Positions 36,321 through 47,150 of a DNA stretch of 64,000 nucleotides are shown in pieces. The notes below the pieces were generated by a model. The model saw only the letters and a program-made list of their open reading frames with translations, did not search any database and was not told the origin of the DNA. Numbering within the stretch: position 1 is the stretch's first letter; each line of letters starts with the position of its first letter. Origin of the DNA: Ashinkailepas kermadecensis (Eukaryota > Arthropoda > Thecostraca > Neolepadidae). Where the stretch lies: the NCBI GenBank assembly GCA_034440615.1, contig JAOTOM010004961.1, positions 282,001-346,000 of the forward strand. Reading direction: 5' to 3'. The position numbers and the translations under genes are program-made.

Positions 36321-36794
36321 GCGCGGCGGATATGAAGGCTGAATTTGACTGGCCTGAATGCCATTGTTTATGTTTGGATTGGCGTCAGCTGGTTGTTGCA
36401 CACTGTTCTCAGCTGCGAGGCCATTAGCTATTTTTACACGATTCCAACTAGCAGTGCGGCCGATTGCGGCACCTTAGAGTCGAGTCGATTTCACGCCCGG
36501 CTGCCGGCCTATGGCGCCACATCCGCCGCCGACACAAGCCACAGCAGCTCTGCCGGCCTCTCGGCAACGTCCCGGCCGTGCGTCAACACCGCATCCCACG
36601 TGCCTTCAAGATCATCACCGTCATCAACGTAGCTCACGCTGACTTGTTTACGTCACTTAGGTACATCCTCACAGGAGACGCCGGCGCGCGTCTCTCCCCC
36701 ACCCCCACCGTGACACACACGTCACGTGCGCAGCCAGGGGTTGGCAGCACGCGCGCACAGATTTAGATCCGCTGCAGCGCGCCGCCACGCCGCC

Positions 36795-37270
36795 GCCGAG
36801 CGTCGTGTTTTGGCTGGCCCGTGCGAGGCTACGTCGTGTTTTGGCTGGCCCGTGCGAGGCTACGTCGTGTTTTGGCTGGCCCGTGCGACGCTACGTCGTG
36901 TTTTGGTTGGCCCGTTCGATGCTACGTCGTGTTTTGGCTGGCCCCGTGCGATGCTACGTCGTGTTTTGACTGACCCAGTGCGATGCTACGTCGTGTTTTG
37001 GCTAGCCCGTGCGATGCTACGTCGTGTTTTGGCTGGCCCGTGCGAGGCTACGTCGTGTTTTGGCTGGCCCGTGCGACGCTACGTCGTGTTTTGGTTGGCC
37101 CGTTCGATGCTACGTCGTGTTTTGGCTGGCCCGTTCGATGCTACGTCGTGTTTTGGCTGGCCCGTTCGATGCTACGTCGTGTTTTGGCTGGCCCGTGCGA
37201 GGCTACGTCGTGTTTTGGCTGGCCCGTGCGAGGCTACGTCGTGTTTTGGCTGGCCCCGTGCGATGCTACG
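36795..37270. repeat. 31-bp minisatellite, about 15 copies
   Basis: Unit reads gctacgtcgtgttttggctg then gcccgtgcgag. Subtypes cgaggct, cgatgct and cgacgct recur in the same order twice (about 36830-36930 and 37040-37120), implying a block duplication. Confidence 0.93.
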
Positions 37271-37329
37271 CGATGGATTGACTCGTGACGTGTTATCCGT
37301 CATGGATCAGTGGGATGTTCTTTGCCGCG

Positions 37330-38062
37330 GTGTGGAGTGATTGAGCTGTTGAGATACACTGGTGATTGCGGGTGGGAGGGTTGGAGGGTCGGGTGCTGAG
37401 AGAGGGAGGCGAGGGGAGGACTGCTGTGTTGTGCCGTGAAGTGTCAACTGAGTGACATTGTGACAGTGCGGGTGGAAGGGTTGGAGGGTCGGGTGCCGGG
37501 GGGGGGGGGGGGGGGGGGGTGGTTTTTTTGTGCCGTGAAGTGTCAACTGAGTGACATTGTGACAGTGCGGGTGGAAGGGTTGGAGGGTCGGGTGCTGAGA
37601 GAGGGAGGCGAGGGGAGGACTGCTGTGTTGTGCCGTGAAGTGTCAACTGAGTGACATTGTGACAGTGCGGGTGGAAGGGTTGGAGGGTCGGGTGCTGAGA
37701 GAGGGAGGCGAGGGGAGGACTGCTGTGTTGTGCCGCGAAGTGTCAACTGAATGACATTGTGACAGTGCGGGTGGAAGGGTTGGAGGGTCGGGTGCCGAGA
37801 GGAGGCGAGGGGAGGACTGCTGTGTTGTGCCGTGAAGTGTCAACTGAGTGACATTGTGACAGTGCGGGTGGAAGGATTGGGGGGTCGGGTGCTGAGAGAG
37901 GGAGGCGATGGGACTGCTGTGTTGTGCCGTGAAGTGTCAACTGAGTGACATTGTGATAGTGCGGGTGGAAGGGTTGGAGGGTCGGGTGCTGAGAGGAGGC
38001 GAGGGGACTGCTGCGTTGTGCCGTGAAGTGTCAACTGAGTGACATTGATGTGAAGCGTCATA
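37330..38062. repeat. 100-bp minisatellite, about 7 copies
   Basis: Units start near tgtcaactgagtgacattgt at 37443, 37543, 37643, 37743, 37840 and 37937. G-rich on +. One unit holds an uninterrupted run of about 20 G at 37499-37519 in place of the usual gctgagagagggaggcg. Confidence 0.95.
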
Positions 38063-38520
38063 GAGTGTGAAATGAGGACGGTGGTGTTCTACACGATTGT
38101 TCTTCAAAGTATATTTTGGTGAGTACGTGAATTCATTACATGCAAGCAATCATATCTTGTTTCAATAACATGCATCAGGGCATGTGATTTAACCTCTAGC
38201 TATTTCATCCTTCGGTCAGTGCTTCTTTTACGTCCTAAATACTTATGTATACAGGTACTACAGATCAATAGCTGATGACAACAACTCCCAGTAGATCACC
38301 GTCATGTAGATACAGTGAACAATCGTTCCAGTATGTGTGTCAAGTATTCCCAGTAGATACGGCTAAGCAACGTGTTCTTTAACTTGGATTCAGACGGTCA
38401 CCAGACCGAATTTGCAAATCACTAGGTGGAACAAATCTCACCTGCTCAGCACGCTTACTGTATGCACTCAGTTGTTGAAGCGTACCGGGAAATGAGAGCA
38501 ACTTCATTGACCTTGACTGT
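38063..38520. other. Intronic sequence, nothing recognised
   Basis: Unique AT-rich sequence between the 100-bp array and the minus-strand LINE. Confidence 0.5.
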
Positions 38521-39143
38521 ATCAATGGATACAGTGATTGTATGTATCAATGGACTTAATTTTATTAAGTCTTAATGGACTTAATTTTATAATCTTGAAT
38601 GTATCAATGAACTTAATTTTAACGTTGTAGTGGCACAGTTGCTGTGTCTTCCAGTAGCGGAGGGGAGGCATGTCTGAGTCTACTAGAAGACTGACTATCG
38701 GTGTGGTGCTGAGGGCTCCTGTGACTGCTCTAATGCAGCTGTTTTGGATGGTTTCTATGTTTGCCCAGTGTTGGCGAAATGGTAGCAAAGATGATGCTGC
38801 TGTATTATATGATGGGTCGTATGAATTCCTTGTAGAGTCGCAGTAGTGTTTTTTTTCTGCTACGCCCCAGGCTGTACCTGCTAGTGCACGGAGTAGGTTG
38901 ACGCGCCACGCGCATCTCTTCGAGATGGCATTGATATGTGTTCAAGCAAAGGTTTTGATTGAAATGTATTCCTAAGAACTTGAAATTTCTCGCTTGTTCG
39001 ATGGCTATGCCGTCGAGGTGATGTAAAGTTGTCGACTTGGGGCGCAGGCGGCTATATGTGACTGTGGCCGATTGTTCTGCGGACAGGGTGAAGCTCCAAG
39101 CTTTGCACCACTTTGCTGTGTGGTCTAGAGCTGTTTGAATGGT

Positions 39144-40141
39144 TTATTCGGCTGTTATGAAGTATTTTGCCGTTGTCCATGTGGCTATGTTGTCCGCGTA
39201 AGGTGAATATTGAAGTGATGTCTTTGTGTGATCAGCAAGTTTGTCGTTAATCACGGCGAGGAAGAGGCTCGGCGAGAGCACGCTCCCATGTGTCAGACCC
39301 TGATGCTGAGGTGTGGTGCTTGCTGTGGCGCTGCTGCATCTGACCTTAGGTGTCCAGTATATGAGGAAGTTGAGAATGAAGCGTGTCATGTGATCGCGTA
39401 AGCCTAGCATGTGGAGGTTGTGTGGTAGTGCGGACTTGTGTACTCGGTCGAATGCGATAGTTCCGTCTAAGTATGCAGCTATTGCTGTGTGTTTGGTGTG
39501 TAGATCATTTTCTGTTTATGTCGTGCACTAGCCTATTGGGAGTATCTGTGGCTAATTTTTGACGCTGGAAGCCGCACTGAGATTCGTCCAGCCGGTTTTC
39601 GGGTTCCAGAGAACGTCGCAATCGTACGTTGACTATTCGCTCGACCAGCTTACTAGCGCAGCTAGTAAGTGAGTTTGGCCCTTTATACCCTTTTGGGGTG
39701 GAACGATATTTCTGCAGCTTTGGGAATGGGACGACTACACTCTCCCACCATGTAGCAGGGAAGGTGTCATTTAGATACAGGTCATTAATGGCCGCTAGTA
39801 AGTACGTTAGATAATTCTTGCCGATATATTTGAAAAACTGGTAATGAATGTCGTCCGGCGCACCCGACGTGTTTCCACACTTTGATGGCAAGACTAAATT
39901 CGTACATAGCGAATGCTTGACTGTACTCTTTTGTGCTGTCAGAGTTGAGATTTGTATTGGAGGCGAGGGCATCCAGAGGGTTTGCAATGGTAGTGCCGCG
40001 GGTGTTGCTTCCTGAGCCGCTGGCGTAGTGTAGCTTGAAGTGGTCTATGGCTTGCTGTGGGTGAGTAACGTGCTGTCCTCCCACCGTCAGCTGGGGGAAG
40101 GGGCCTGATGGTAGGTGTTTCAGGTTGAAGCGCTTAATCAA
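39144..40141 (-). pseudogene. LINE reverse transcriptase (copy A), frameshifted
   Basis: Two main open pieces (39987-39505 and 39410-39144 on minus) plus a lead-in at 40141-39785 make a near-complete RT palm broken by frameshifts. Seen: APDDIHYQFFK, WWESVVVPFPK, SQCGFQRQK, GLTHGSVLSPSLF, YADNIATW. The catalytic box is Ala-Asp-Asn rather than Ala-Asp-Asp, as in copy B. No intact ORF, so inactive. Confidence 0.85.
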
Positions 40142-40258
40142 GTGCCAGATTCTGCCGGTAGGAGTGAACCTATTTAATTGTGACGCGAAAGATTGCCAAG
40201 GGTTTGGTGTGTTGTTCCAATTCCGTACCAGCAGTGTTTTTTTTGGACTGTCTGTATG

Positions 40259-40452
40259 CGGATAGGTGTGCTTCGCACACTCGTCTTTTGCACTGTTTGT
40301 GGGCTCGGCGCCGGGACGCGGTTGCCCTTCGACAGTCCGAGGTCCACTACGGCGCTGATAGGTGTGCTTCGCACACTCGTCTTTTGCACTGTTTGTGGGC
40401 TCGGCGCCGGGACGCGGTTGCCCTTCGACAGTCCGAGGTCCACTACGGCGCT
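40259..40452. repeat. 97-bp tandem duplication inside LINE copy A
   Basis: The segment starting gataggtgtgcttcgcacac at 40260 is repeated at 40357 without visible change, so it is recent relative to the decay of the element. Confidence 0.95.
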
Positions 40453-41669
40453 GATGCCTTTTTGAGGTTTACTACTTTTCGGGACTGAGTCTCGTGCTGT
40501 TGAGCTGATGGCCCTGAACATTGCTTCGATTGTGATGTTCTCTAAACTCACAAGGTTGAGGTTCACCTGAACCTGAAATTTTGTTCAGTCCGCTCTTTGG
40601 AAGTTATAAGATGGTCTGTATAATTTGGTGTGGTGGATGGTGTCCGTGCTGAGCCTAATTGTGATTGGGTAGTGGTCGCTCAGCTCGGGAACGTCTGAAA
40701 CCGACCAGTCAAACAGTGAGCTCGATCGTTGGGAGCAGCAAGTTAAGTCAATGCAACTGTCCGATCCTCCTAAGGTCGGGTTGTGGCGGTTGGCGGCCCC
40801 TGTGTTTATAAGTACTATGTTGTGGTCTGAGATGAATTAGTGAACTTCGCGGCATCTAGTGTCCATCCGATTGCTTCCCCAGGAGGAGTGTTTAGTGTCA
40901 AGCTTCCCATAATTATAACTGGTGGAGGAGCCTGAAGCAACAAATCGCTCAGTTCCTGTGGTGTGGGGTTGCAGCTGACGGTGAAATGTATAGTGAGCTG
41001 ACTGTGGTTTATCAATGGGCAATTTTGAGGCTGACTGCTACGCAGTTCAGGGGATAATTTAACTTTGCTCGACGATGAGGTATGCTGTTAGCGAGTATGG
41101 CTGCGCCCCATTTCCGAATTTGACTGTTTACGTTGTCAACTTTTCAAGTGTAGTCCGAAATACTACTCCAAATAGAGTCTGTGTCTCGAAAATGTGTTTC
41201 TTGGAACGCGGCTAGTAATGTTTTTGTTGTCGGAATTCTGATTTAAACTCTTTGAATTTGCTCGGAATGCCACCGGTATTCCACTGGAGGAGGGGACCCA
41301 TTGCCGAACGTGATTAGTGTCTGTTGGTGTCCCATACAGGGGTGGTGTCGTGCAGGTGGAAAGTTGGATCCGGTGGATAGTGAGGGTGGCGTGTGGTGAG
41401 TCCGACAGGACTGATTGCCGAGCTCCGGTGATACGAGCTTTGGGGGGGGGGGGGGAATGGACTGCATGGCAACGGATGCGGGGTTTACGCTTGGGAGGCG
41501 ATGGGCTCGGCCTGGATGGACTTGGTAGGCATGGTGGGCTTGGTCTGGGTGGAGGCATCGGACGAGGTTTTGAGATAGGTTTGGGTGGTAGCGCAGAAGG
41601 TGGTGTGATTACGTATTATTGAAGACATTTTAGACCGACACATGCTAAGCATTACCTAGCACTGGAGAG

Positions 41670-42805
41670 CGAACATATTTTCACCTATGACACAACACAG
41701 AAACTACAGAAACTGCAAAGTACCCATCTTCTCTCCATATCTGGCGATTGATTTAGATTGGACAGTTGCCACCGATATTCATGATAGCGATCACTACCCC
41801 ATTGAATTAATACTTACCACTTCAAGCGCTTCAGATACCATACCAAGTTGTATCCTTCGCGGGAAACTTTCGAAGGCCGACTGGACCAAATTTCAGGAAC
41901 TTTCGCATTTACAATACAGCCCAGATATTTCTCCAATACAAAACATGTACTTAATGACAAACATGCTTTTAAAATCAGCGTCTGTGGAAATTTCACTCAC
42001 AAAATCCTTTCATAAAATGAAATCCAGTATCCTGGTGGTGTCCTAAAGTAGCTGACCCATTGCGATCAGAAAAAGAGCATTTAGGAAATATTTACGACAT
42101 CCTGATGACCAAAATTGAATCAGCCGTAACGATGAACTTGCGACGACACGTCGCATCATTCGTGAAGCTTGATGTCGTTCGTGGACATCCTATTCACAAA
42201 AACTCACTTTCAAAACGCCCTTAAGCAAAACTTGGGGACTCATTCGTCGTTTATGCGGACACTCCCCATTTAAATCACTCCCTGCCCTCAAAATCCAAAA
42301 TGTCACCATTACAGAACCACACTCAGTAGTCAACATCACATAGCTCATCACATAGCCCACAATAGCTCTAATGACAACGACCGACCTGATTTATTAAAAA
42401 ATGCACAAAATACTTTTTTTCTCACCAATTTCGCACTATTCGATTCTGCTAACACTGAAACATGCCATGCACCTTTTCAACTTTCTTAATTGGAGTATGC
42501 CATTTCCTTCGCCGGTAACACTTCCATATGGCCTGATAAATAACATCAATTTGTTTTCAGACATTTACCTGACCACACCAAATATTGCATTTTATAAATA
42601 TTTAATTCACTATGGTTAACTCATGTCCTTCCCGAAGTTTGGAAGGAATCTCTTATTATATCCATTCCAAATCCTGGCAAAGACCATAGTGACTCTGGGA
42701 ATGTTTGGACCCATTGCCCTCACCAGTTGCTCAGGACAACTTTTTGAACACATGGTTATAAAAAGACTGAATTGGAACCTGGAAACAAATTCTCTCTATC
42801 TCCAA
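41670..42805 (+). mobile_element. Second LINE family fragment (endonuclease end to RT start)
   Basis: Broken + strand frames read DLDWTVATDIHDSDHYPIEL (the SDH box of an APE-type endonuclease), then ATTRRIIREA and WGLIRRLCGH linker-like segments, and [11 protein letters not shown]...[18 protein letters not shown], the RT1 region of an I/Jockey-group element (usual form IPKPGK...RPIALTSC). Stops and frameshifts occur throughout. It is a different family from copies A and B. It ends about 85 bp upstream of the paxillin LIM3 exon. Confidence 0.85.
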
Positions 42806-42809
42806 TTCT

Positions 42810-42893
42810 GTCAGCGCTCGCTCCGTGTCGCAGGATTGTCAGCGCTCGCTCCGTGTCGCAGGATTGTCAGCGTTCGTTTCGTGTTTCAGGACT
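42810..42893 (+). repeat. 28-bp repeat of a splice acceptor, 3 copies plus the true one
   Basis: Starts at 42810, 42838 and 42866, with the exon itself continuing the series at 42894 (gtcagcgctcgctccgtgtc then gcaggatt). Each unit has an AG acceptor: decoys end at 42833 and 42861, and the true one ends at 42889. Confidence 0.95.
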
Positions 42894-43010
42894 GTCAGTG
42901 TTCGTTCGAGAACGGTTCGTTTTTCGAGTATGAAGGCTATCCGTACTGCGAGACGCACTACCACGCCAAGCGCGGCTCTCTCTGTGCCGGCTGCCACAAA
43001 CCAATTACAG
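42890..43010 (+). CDS. PXN: Paxillin exon: end of LIM3, start of LIM4 (GC donor)
   Basis: 121-nt exon, phase 0 in and phase 1 out. Encodes [20 protein letters not shown] then ETHYHAKRG (second half of LIM3) and [12 protein letters not shown], the start of LIM4. It follows the previous exon's FVCK exactly as in other paxillins. The acceptor gtgtttcag ends at 42889 and is the last of a 28-bp repeat series with two decoy acceptors upstream. The only 3' boundary that joins the last exon in frame is ACAG|gcgagt, a GC donor rather than GT; the GT four bases further on would shift the frame. The sequence after the donor is a 23-bp array derived from this junction. Confidence 0.92.
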
Positions 43011-43615
43011 GCGAGTACAGACACCCATCACTGTCCAGCGTGGAATATGCGAACCCATCACGGGCAAGTACATCCATCCATCACCGCCCATCACAGGCGA
43101 GTGTACGAGCACATCACGGGCGATAATTCGAACACATCACAGGCGAGTACACGAACCCATCACAGGCGAGTACACGAACCCATCACGGGCGATAACTCGA
43201 ACACATCATGGGCGAGTACACGAACCCATCACGGACAAGTGCACAAATCCATCACGGGCGAGTACACGCACCCATCACGGGCGAGTACACGAACCCATCA
43301 CGGACAAGTACACAAATCCATCACGGGCGAGTACACGAACCCATCACAGGCGAGTACACGAACCCATCACAGGCGATAACTCGAACCCATCACAGGCGAG
43401 TACACGAACCCATCACAGGCGAGTACACGAACCCATCACGGACGAGTACACGAACCCATCACGGGCGATAACTCGAACACATCATGGGCGAGTACACGAA
43501 CCCATCACGGACAAGTACACAAATCCATCACGGGCGAGTACACGCACCCATCACGGGCGAGTACACGAACCCATCACGGGCGAATGCACGAACCCATCAC
43601 AGACGAGCACACGAA
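43011..43615. repeat. 23-bp array derived from the paxillin exon donor, about 25 copies
   Basis: Unit reads cccatcacaggcgagtacac plus gaa. The core acaggcgagtac copies the last exon bases and GC donor at 43006-43017. Variants are cgggcgagtac, cggacaagtac and caggcgataac. A block of about 12 units is itself duplicated (compare 43190-43290 with 43470-43570). Confidence 0.95.
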
Positions 43616-44066
43616 CCCCAAAGATGCACACGAACGTATTACAGACGATCATCGATGATCCTGGAATCGGGGATCGCAACAGGTGATCGTAAGTTGAATT
43701 AATGTAAATATGAAACCCGTTGCATGAAATTGCATGAAATGTCGACAATCCTTTTGCGCTTAGCGTATTTTTAGTTTCCAGATCAACGCATGCAGCTTTC
43801 GCTTATTTTCGTTAATACGTCGTTGGAAAGAACGTTACTCAAAAGATGATGATATGATGACGCTAATAAAATTGCCCGACCGAACATAACATGTCTTTTC
43901 TTTCCCACACATGAACAGATGTTAAAATCGCTGCCATTTCACTGTTGATGGTCACTGTCGACATTGATGGCTCGCAGATGGAGTGAACGTGCATTCGATT
44001 GTTTGCTTCAAACTGTGCAGTGCTGTCATTTTAACGGGGTTCTTGTTGCTGTTGCCATGGTTGCAG
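43616..44066 (+). other. Last paxillin intron, unique part
   Basis: AT-rich, with an aataaa at about 43864. Nothing else recognised. Confidence 0.5.
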
Positions 44067-44212
44067 GGCGCTGTGTGACGGCCATGTTCAAGAAGTTCCA
44101 CCCGGAGCATTTTGTCTGCTCGTTCTGCCTCAAACACCTGAACAAAGGCACATTCAAGGAGCAGGCGGACAAGCCTTACTGTCACCAGTGCTTCGACAAA
44201 CTGTTCGGGTGA
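44067..44212 (+). CDS. PXN: Paxillin terminal exon: rest of LIM4 and stop
   Basis: 146-nt exon, phase 1 in. With the last base of the previous exon it reads [18 protein letters not shown], then [18 protein letters not shown] and [12 protein letters not shown], ending in TGA at 44210-44212. This completes the LIM4 zinc ligands, and the protein ends at KLFG, the usual paxillin C-terminus. The acceptor is ccatggttgcag|GG. I see no clear AATAAA poly(A) signal in the following kilobase, so the 3' UTR end is undetermined. Confidence 0.95.
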
Positions 44213-45790
44213 CCAACGCGTCATCCCACGGCGTGTCGAACGTGCCAAGGTCGGGTCAGAGGTGCTGCCGGAGGGCCCCGATGATGCCGAAGCTGGGGTG
44301 AAGATGGTGCAGAGGTCACCACCGATGTGGGGTCGCAGTCGCCTCAAAGATGGTACTGACTGGTTGGGGTCGGCGCCAAGGTATCAGGAGCGGTGCCTGT
44401 GCCAAATGATGTACCAAGGTACAAAATGTGGTGCCAATATGCCGAATGTAGTGCCGGGGAGGTGTCGGATGCGTTGTCGGGTGCAGGTCTGACGTGTCAA
44501 TTTCATGTCGACGCATGCGACGACGCCCCGTCCGACATTGTGACCAGTTGGCACCGTACGTGTCAGGTGTGGACCTGGCGAGCCGCATCTGACACCAGAG
44601 GTCAAATCAGAGGTCAGAATCAGCGGCCGAGTCGTCATCGGTCTCTCTTGCTCTCACTCTCACTCTTAGTGGATGTGGAGGCATGAGGAGAACCAGGTGA
44701 ATGTGGCTCGCGAAGTGTCATGGAGCACGGCAAATCCACAGAATACGCGAGAAGCATTCGTCGCTGTCTCGCATCTTGCACAGAAGCACGTGACGATGCG
44801 TGATGCAGTGCCGCCACCGAAGGTGATGTGGTCCATATGGCAGTAAGACGTACCTCCTAGACAGTTCGCCGGTAATGCGGGGATACGTGACAGAACATTC
44901 ACTACTACGCTGCCGGTTATGCCCTTGTCATGCGATTAGCCTAGAAGCATTTCGGAGCTGATTCTTTGCGACTAGTAGAAAATATGGTAGAGGCGCACCA
45001 CCGCCACTCTGTAACCTGCTGTGTGACTCTGTTGTGTGGGATGGTGCGCTGATGTCGCTCGCACGTGTCACTGTGTGCCGTAGAAACTGCTGAAATGTCA
45101 CCTACCGGTCCATGTAGGGCGTCGCGATCAAATTTCCGAGAGTAGTCAAGCAATACGATCGACATCTGCTTGCTGCTCTGGTGATTAACTAACACTTAGT
45201 GTAACATTGTTGCGATTGGGGTGTGACGTGACGCTTCCCTTGACACGGAATGGTTAGGTTTCCTACCCTGCTACCAGAATCGGCTCGCTCTGGTGTCCAC
45301 GCCGACTAGGAGGCAGGCCATGCAGAACGAATCAATCTACGTGCATGCTTGTGTTCTCAGCTAGTAGTCAACCGTTATTCCTCACCGCACCAGACATGCA
45401 GCCATAACGAGCGACGTCGGAACTCGTGGAAAGGATCAGCCGGTATCGTGTCCACGCTTCACGCGCTCCACCGCGGTATGCTTCCGTTTGTTCCAGTATA
45501 GCTCCGCTAGATGCATGTTCACGCTCGACACGGGAGTGCGGGCCTTGTGTGTAGGTGGCGCTCGTGCATGATCAGTGTTTCACCAGTGCGCCACCAGGGC
45601 CGCTGAAGTCGACCAGTCGTGCACCACGGCACTACGCCACAGTCGGAGAGCGTGCCAACCGTACCAAGGCGCCGACAGCCTGACCGGGCCCGCTTCTCTC
45701 TGTGTGAGTTTCTTATCAAGCGCGTCACAACTCACAATACATAACTGGCCCAATGCTAACGTTTGCGCTCACGGTAGAGGTGCGCTGACT
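44213..45790. other. Downstream of paxillin; no recognised gene
   Basis: Presumably begins with the paxillin 3' UTR. A short array of gtaccaaggtac/gtgcc words lies at 44390-44460. No other supported feature. Confidence 0.45.
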
Positions 45791-46110
45791 GGACATGCGA
45801 TCAGCTGTACTGGCACCGGACGAGTCCAAATCGGCGGGCATGCGATCTGCTGTACTGGCACCGGACGAGTCCAAATCGGCGGACAAGCGGTCTGCTGTCC
45901 TGGCACCGGACGAGTCCAAACCGGCCGACATGCGATCTGCTGTACTGGCACCGGACGAGTCCAAACCGGCGGACATGCGATCTGCTGTACTGGCACCGGA
46001 CGAGTCCAAACCGGCCGACATACGATCTGCTGTACTGGCACCGGACGAGTCCAAACCGGCCGACATGCGATCTGCTGTACTGGCACCGGACGAGTCCAAA
46101 CCGGCGGCCG
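45790..46110. repeat. 45-bp repeat, 7 copies
   Basis: Unit reads atgcgatctgctgtactggc then accggacgagtccaaaccgg. The length is a multiple of three, and a + frame reads RSAVLAPDESKPADM seven times, then LPMLEVDESRLGSG and a stop at a tag|gtaagg motif. It could be a repeat-bearing exon of an unknown gene, but nothing flanking supports this. Confidence 0.9.
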
Positions 46111-46926
46111 CGGACTTGCCGATGCTCGAGGTGGACGAGTCTAGGCTTGGATCTGGATAGGTAAGGAGATCAGGGTGCACCGCACTCTTGATATACTTGT
46201 ATTTTGCACGACCATCAGCACGAAAAGAGCAGCCAGACTGTTATTTTTGGGTGTCACTCTCCCTATCTCAATTCCTGAATTCGGACCCAGTTTGGCAAGG
46301 ATCACAGCGCATTTTACTCTGATTTGGTAACGACGAAGTCTTGCTGGCTATTGTAGTATCGTGCGCTACGAGTTCATTGCGTGTGCACTGCCACCTATTG
46401 ACATAGCCAGGCTCCAGATGTTGTACTGTCACTTGTAGGTGGCGGCAACATAAGGTAACGTGGCAATTGTGCCGATCAGCTGACCTGAAGGGGTGCGGTA
46501 CTGACCATGGGTGGCGCCGGCTGCACACAGTGTCGGGCTGGTTAGTCACGGACGGCCCTGGGCCGGTTGGTCTGGGCCGGTTGGCCTGGGCCGGTCCGAG
46601 CTAAGTTTTGCTTTCAAGTTGGCTTGAGAAGACTGAGCAAGGACATCAATACAGGAGTGGCATTGGAGAGCGTGTTGGTGCGGACGACAGTGCACGGACT
46701 CTGCACCTACTGAGTAACTTCCGGGGAACCAAGTTCCACAGGAACCGCCCAGGTCAAGAAGTCACGACTGCACCTCCAATACTGATACCATTGGCAAAGT
46801 TAACTATGCCTTGGCTGGAGCCTTCGCCCCACCATCTTTGCCTTGGCCCCATCAACTTTTTCCTGTCTCAACATGGAACCTATGGGAGGGCCCTACTGTG
46901 TCGTGGGCCCCACTGTATGGGGTGGG
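46111..46926. other. No recognised gene
   Basis: Unique sequence, with a short ggccggttggtctgggcc repeat at 46558-46595. Confidence 0.45.
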
Positions 46927-47150
46927 TCCCACCATTCCGTATCCATCACTGATGCATGAGGTATTCCGTATCCATCACTGATGCATGAGGGTATTCCGTA
47001 TCCATCACTGATGCATGAGGGTATTCCGTATCCATCACTGATGCATGAGGGTATTCCGTATCCATCACTGATGCATGAGGGTATTCCGTATCCATCACTG
47101 ATGCATGAGGGCATTTGGTGTCCGTCGCTTATGCATTGGATATTCCGTAT
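46927..47150. repeat. 30-bp repeat, about 7 copies
   Basis: Unit reads gtattccgtatccatcactg then atgcatgagg, nearly perfect except for the last, diverged unit. Confidence 0.95.

Larger units (their letters stand above)
38600..41600 (-). mobile_element. I/Jockey-like LINE, decayed copy A
   Basis: Minus-strand non-LTR element. Reading 5' to 3' on minus: a proline-rich ORF1 tail (about 41560-41400), the start of ORF2, an eroded endonuclease (VIIMGS where the + copy has MGDFN, near 40900), then reverse transcriptase from about 40140 to 39140 with SQCGFQRQK, QGLTHGSVLSPSLF and a YADN box, and a thumb-like tail to about 38620. It matches copy B at 52.7-64 kb along its length. Several frameshifts; truncated before the RNase H region and within ORF1. 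A 97-bp tandem duplication lies inside it (40259-40452). Confidence 0.88.
17890..44212 (+). other. PXN: Paxillin gene, 3' portion (locus span of firm exons)
   Basis: Span of the six firm paxillin exons, with introns of 11230, 1519, 501, 11035 and 1056 bp. Paxillin is a focal-adhesion scaffold: leucine-rich LD motifs bind FAK, vinculin and parvin-type partners, and four C-terminal LIM domains target it to adhesions. The exons here supply LD4, LD5 and all four LIM domains in the family's canonical order, about 326 residues, ending at a stop directly after LIM4 as in other paxillins. All exon junctions join in frame (phases 0,0,0,0,1). LD1-LD3 are not seen. The introns are dominated by tandem arrays and LINE fragments. 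The symbol follows vertebrate usage; the insect name is Pax. Assignment to paxillin rather than leupaxin or Hic-5 rests on arthropods normally having one family member. Confidence 0.93.

Noticed and set aside
36990..37281. VVFWLAR-type membrane-like repeat protein
   Set aside because: Hydrophobic only because the 31-bp unit happens to encode Trp/Leu/Val; the unit is out of phase with codons.
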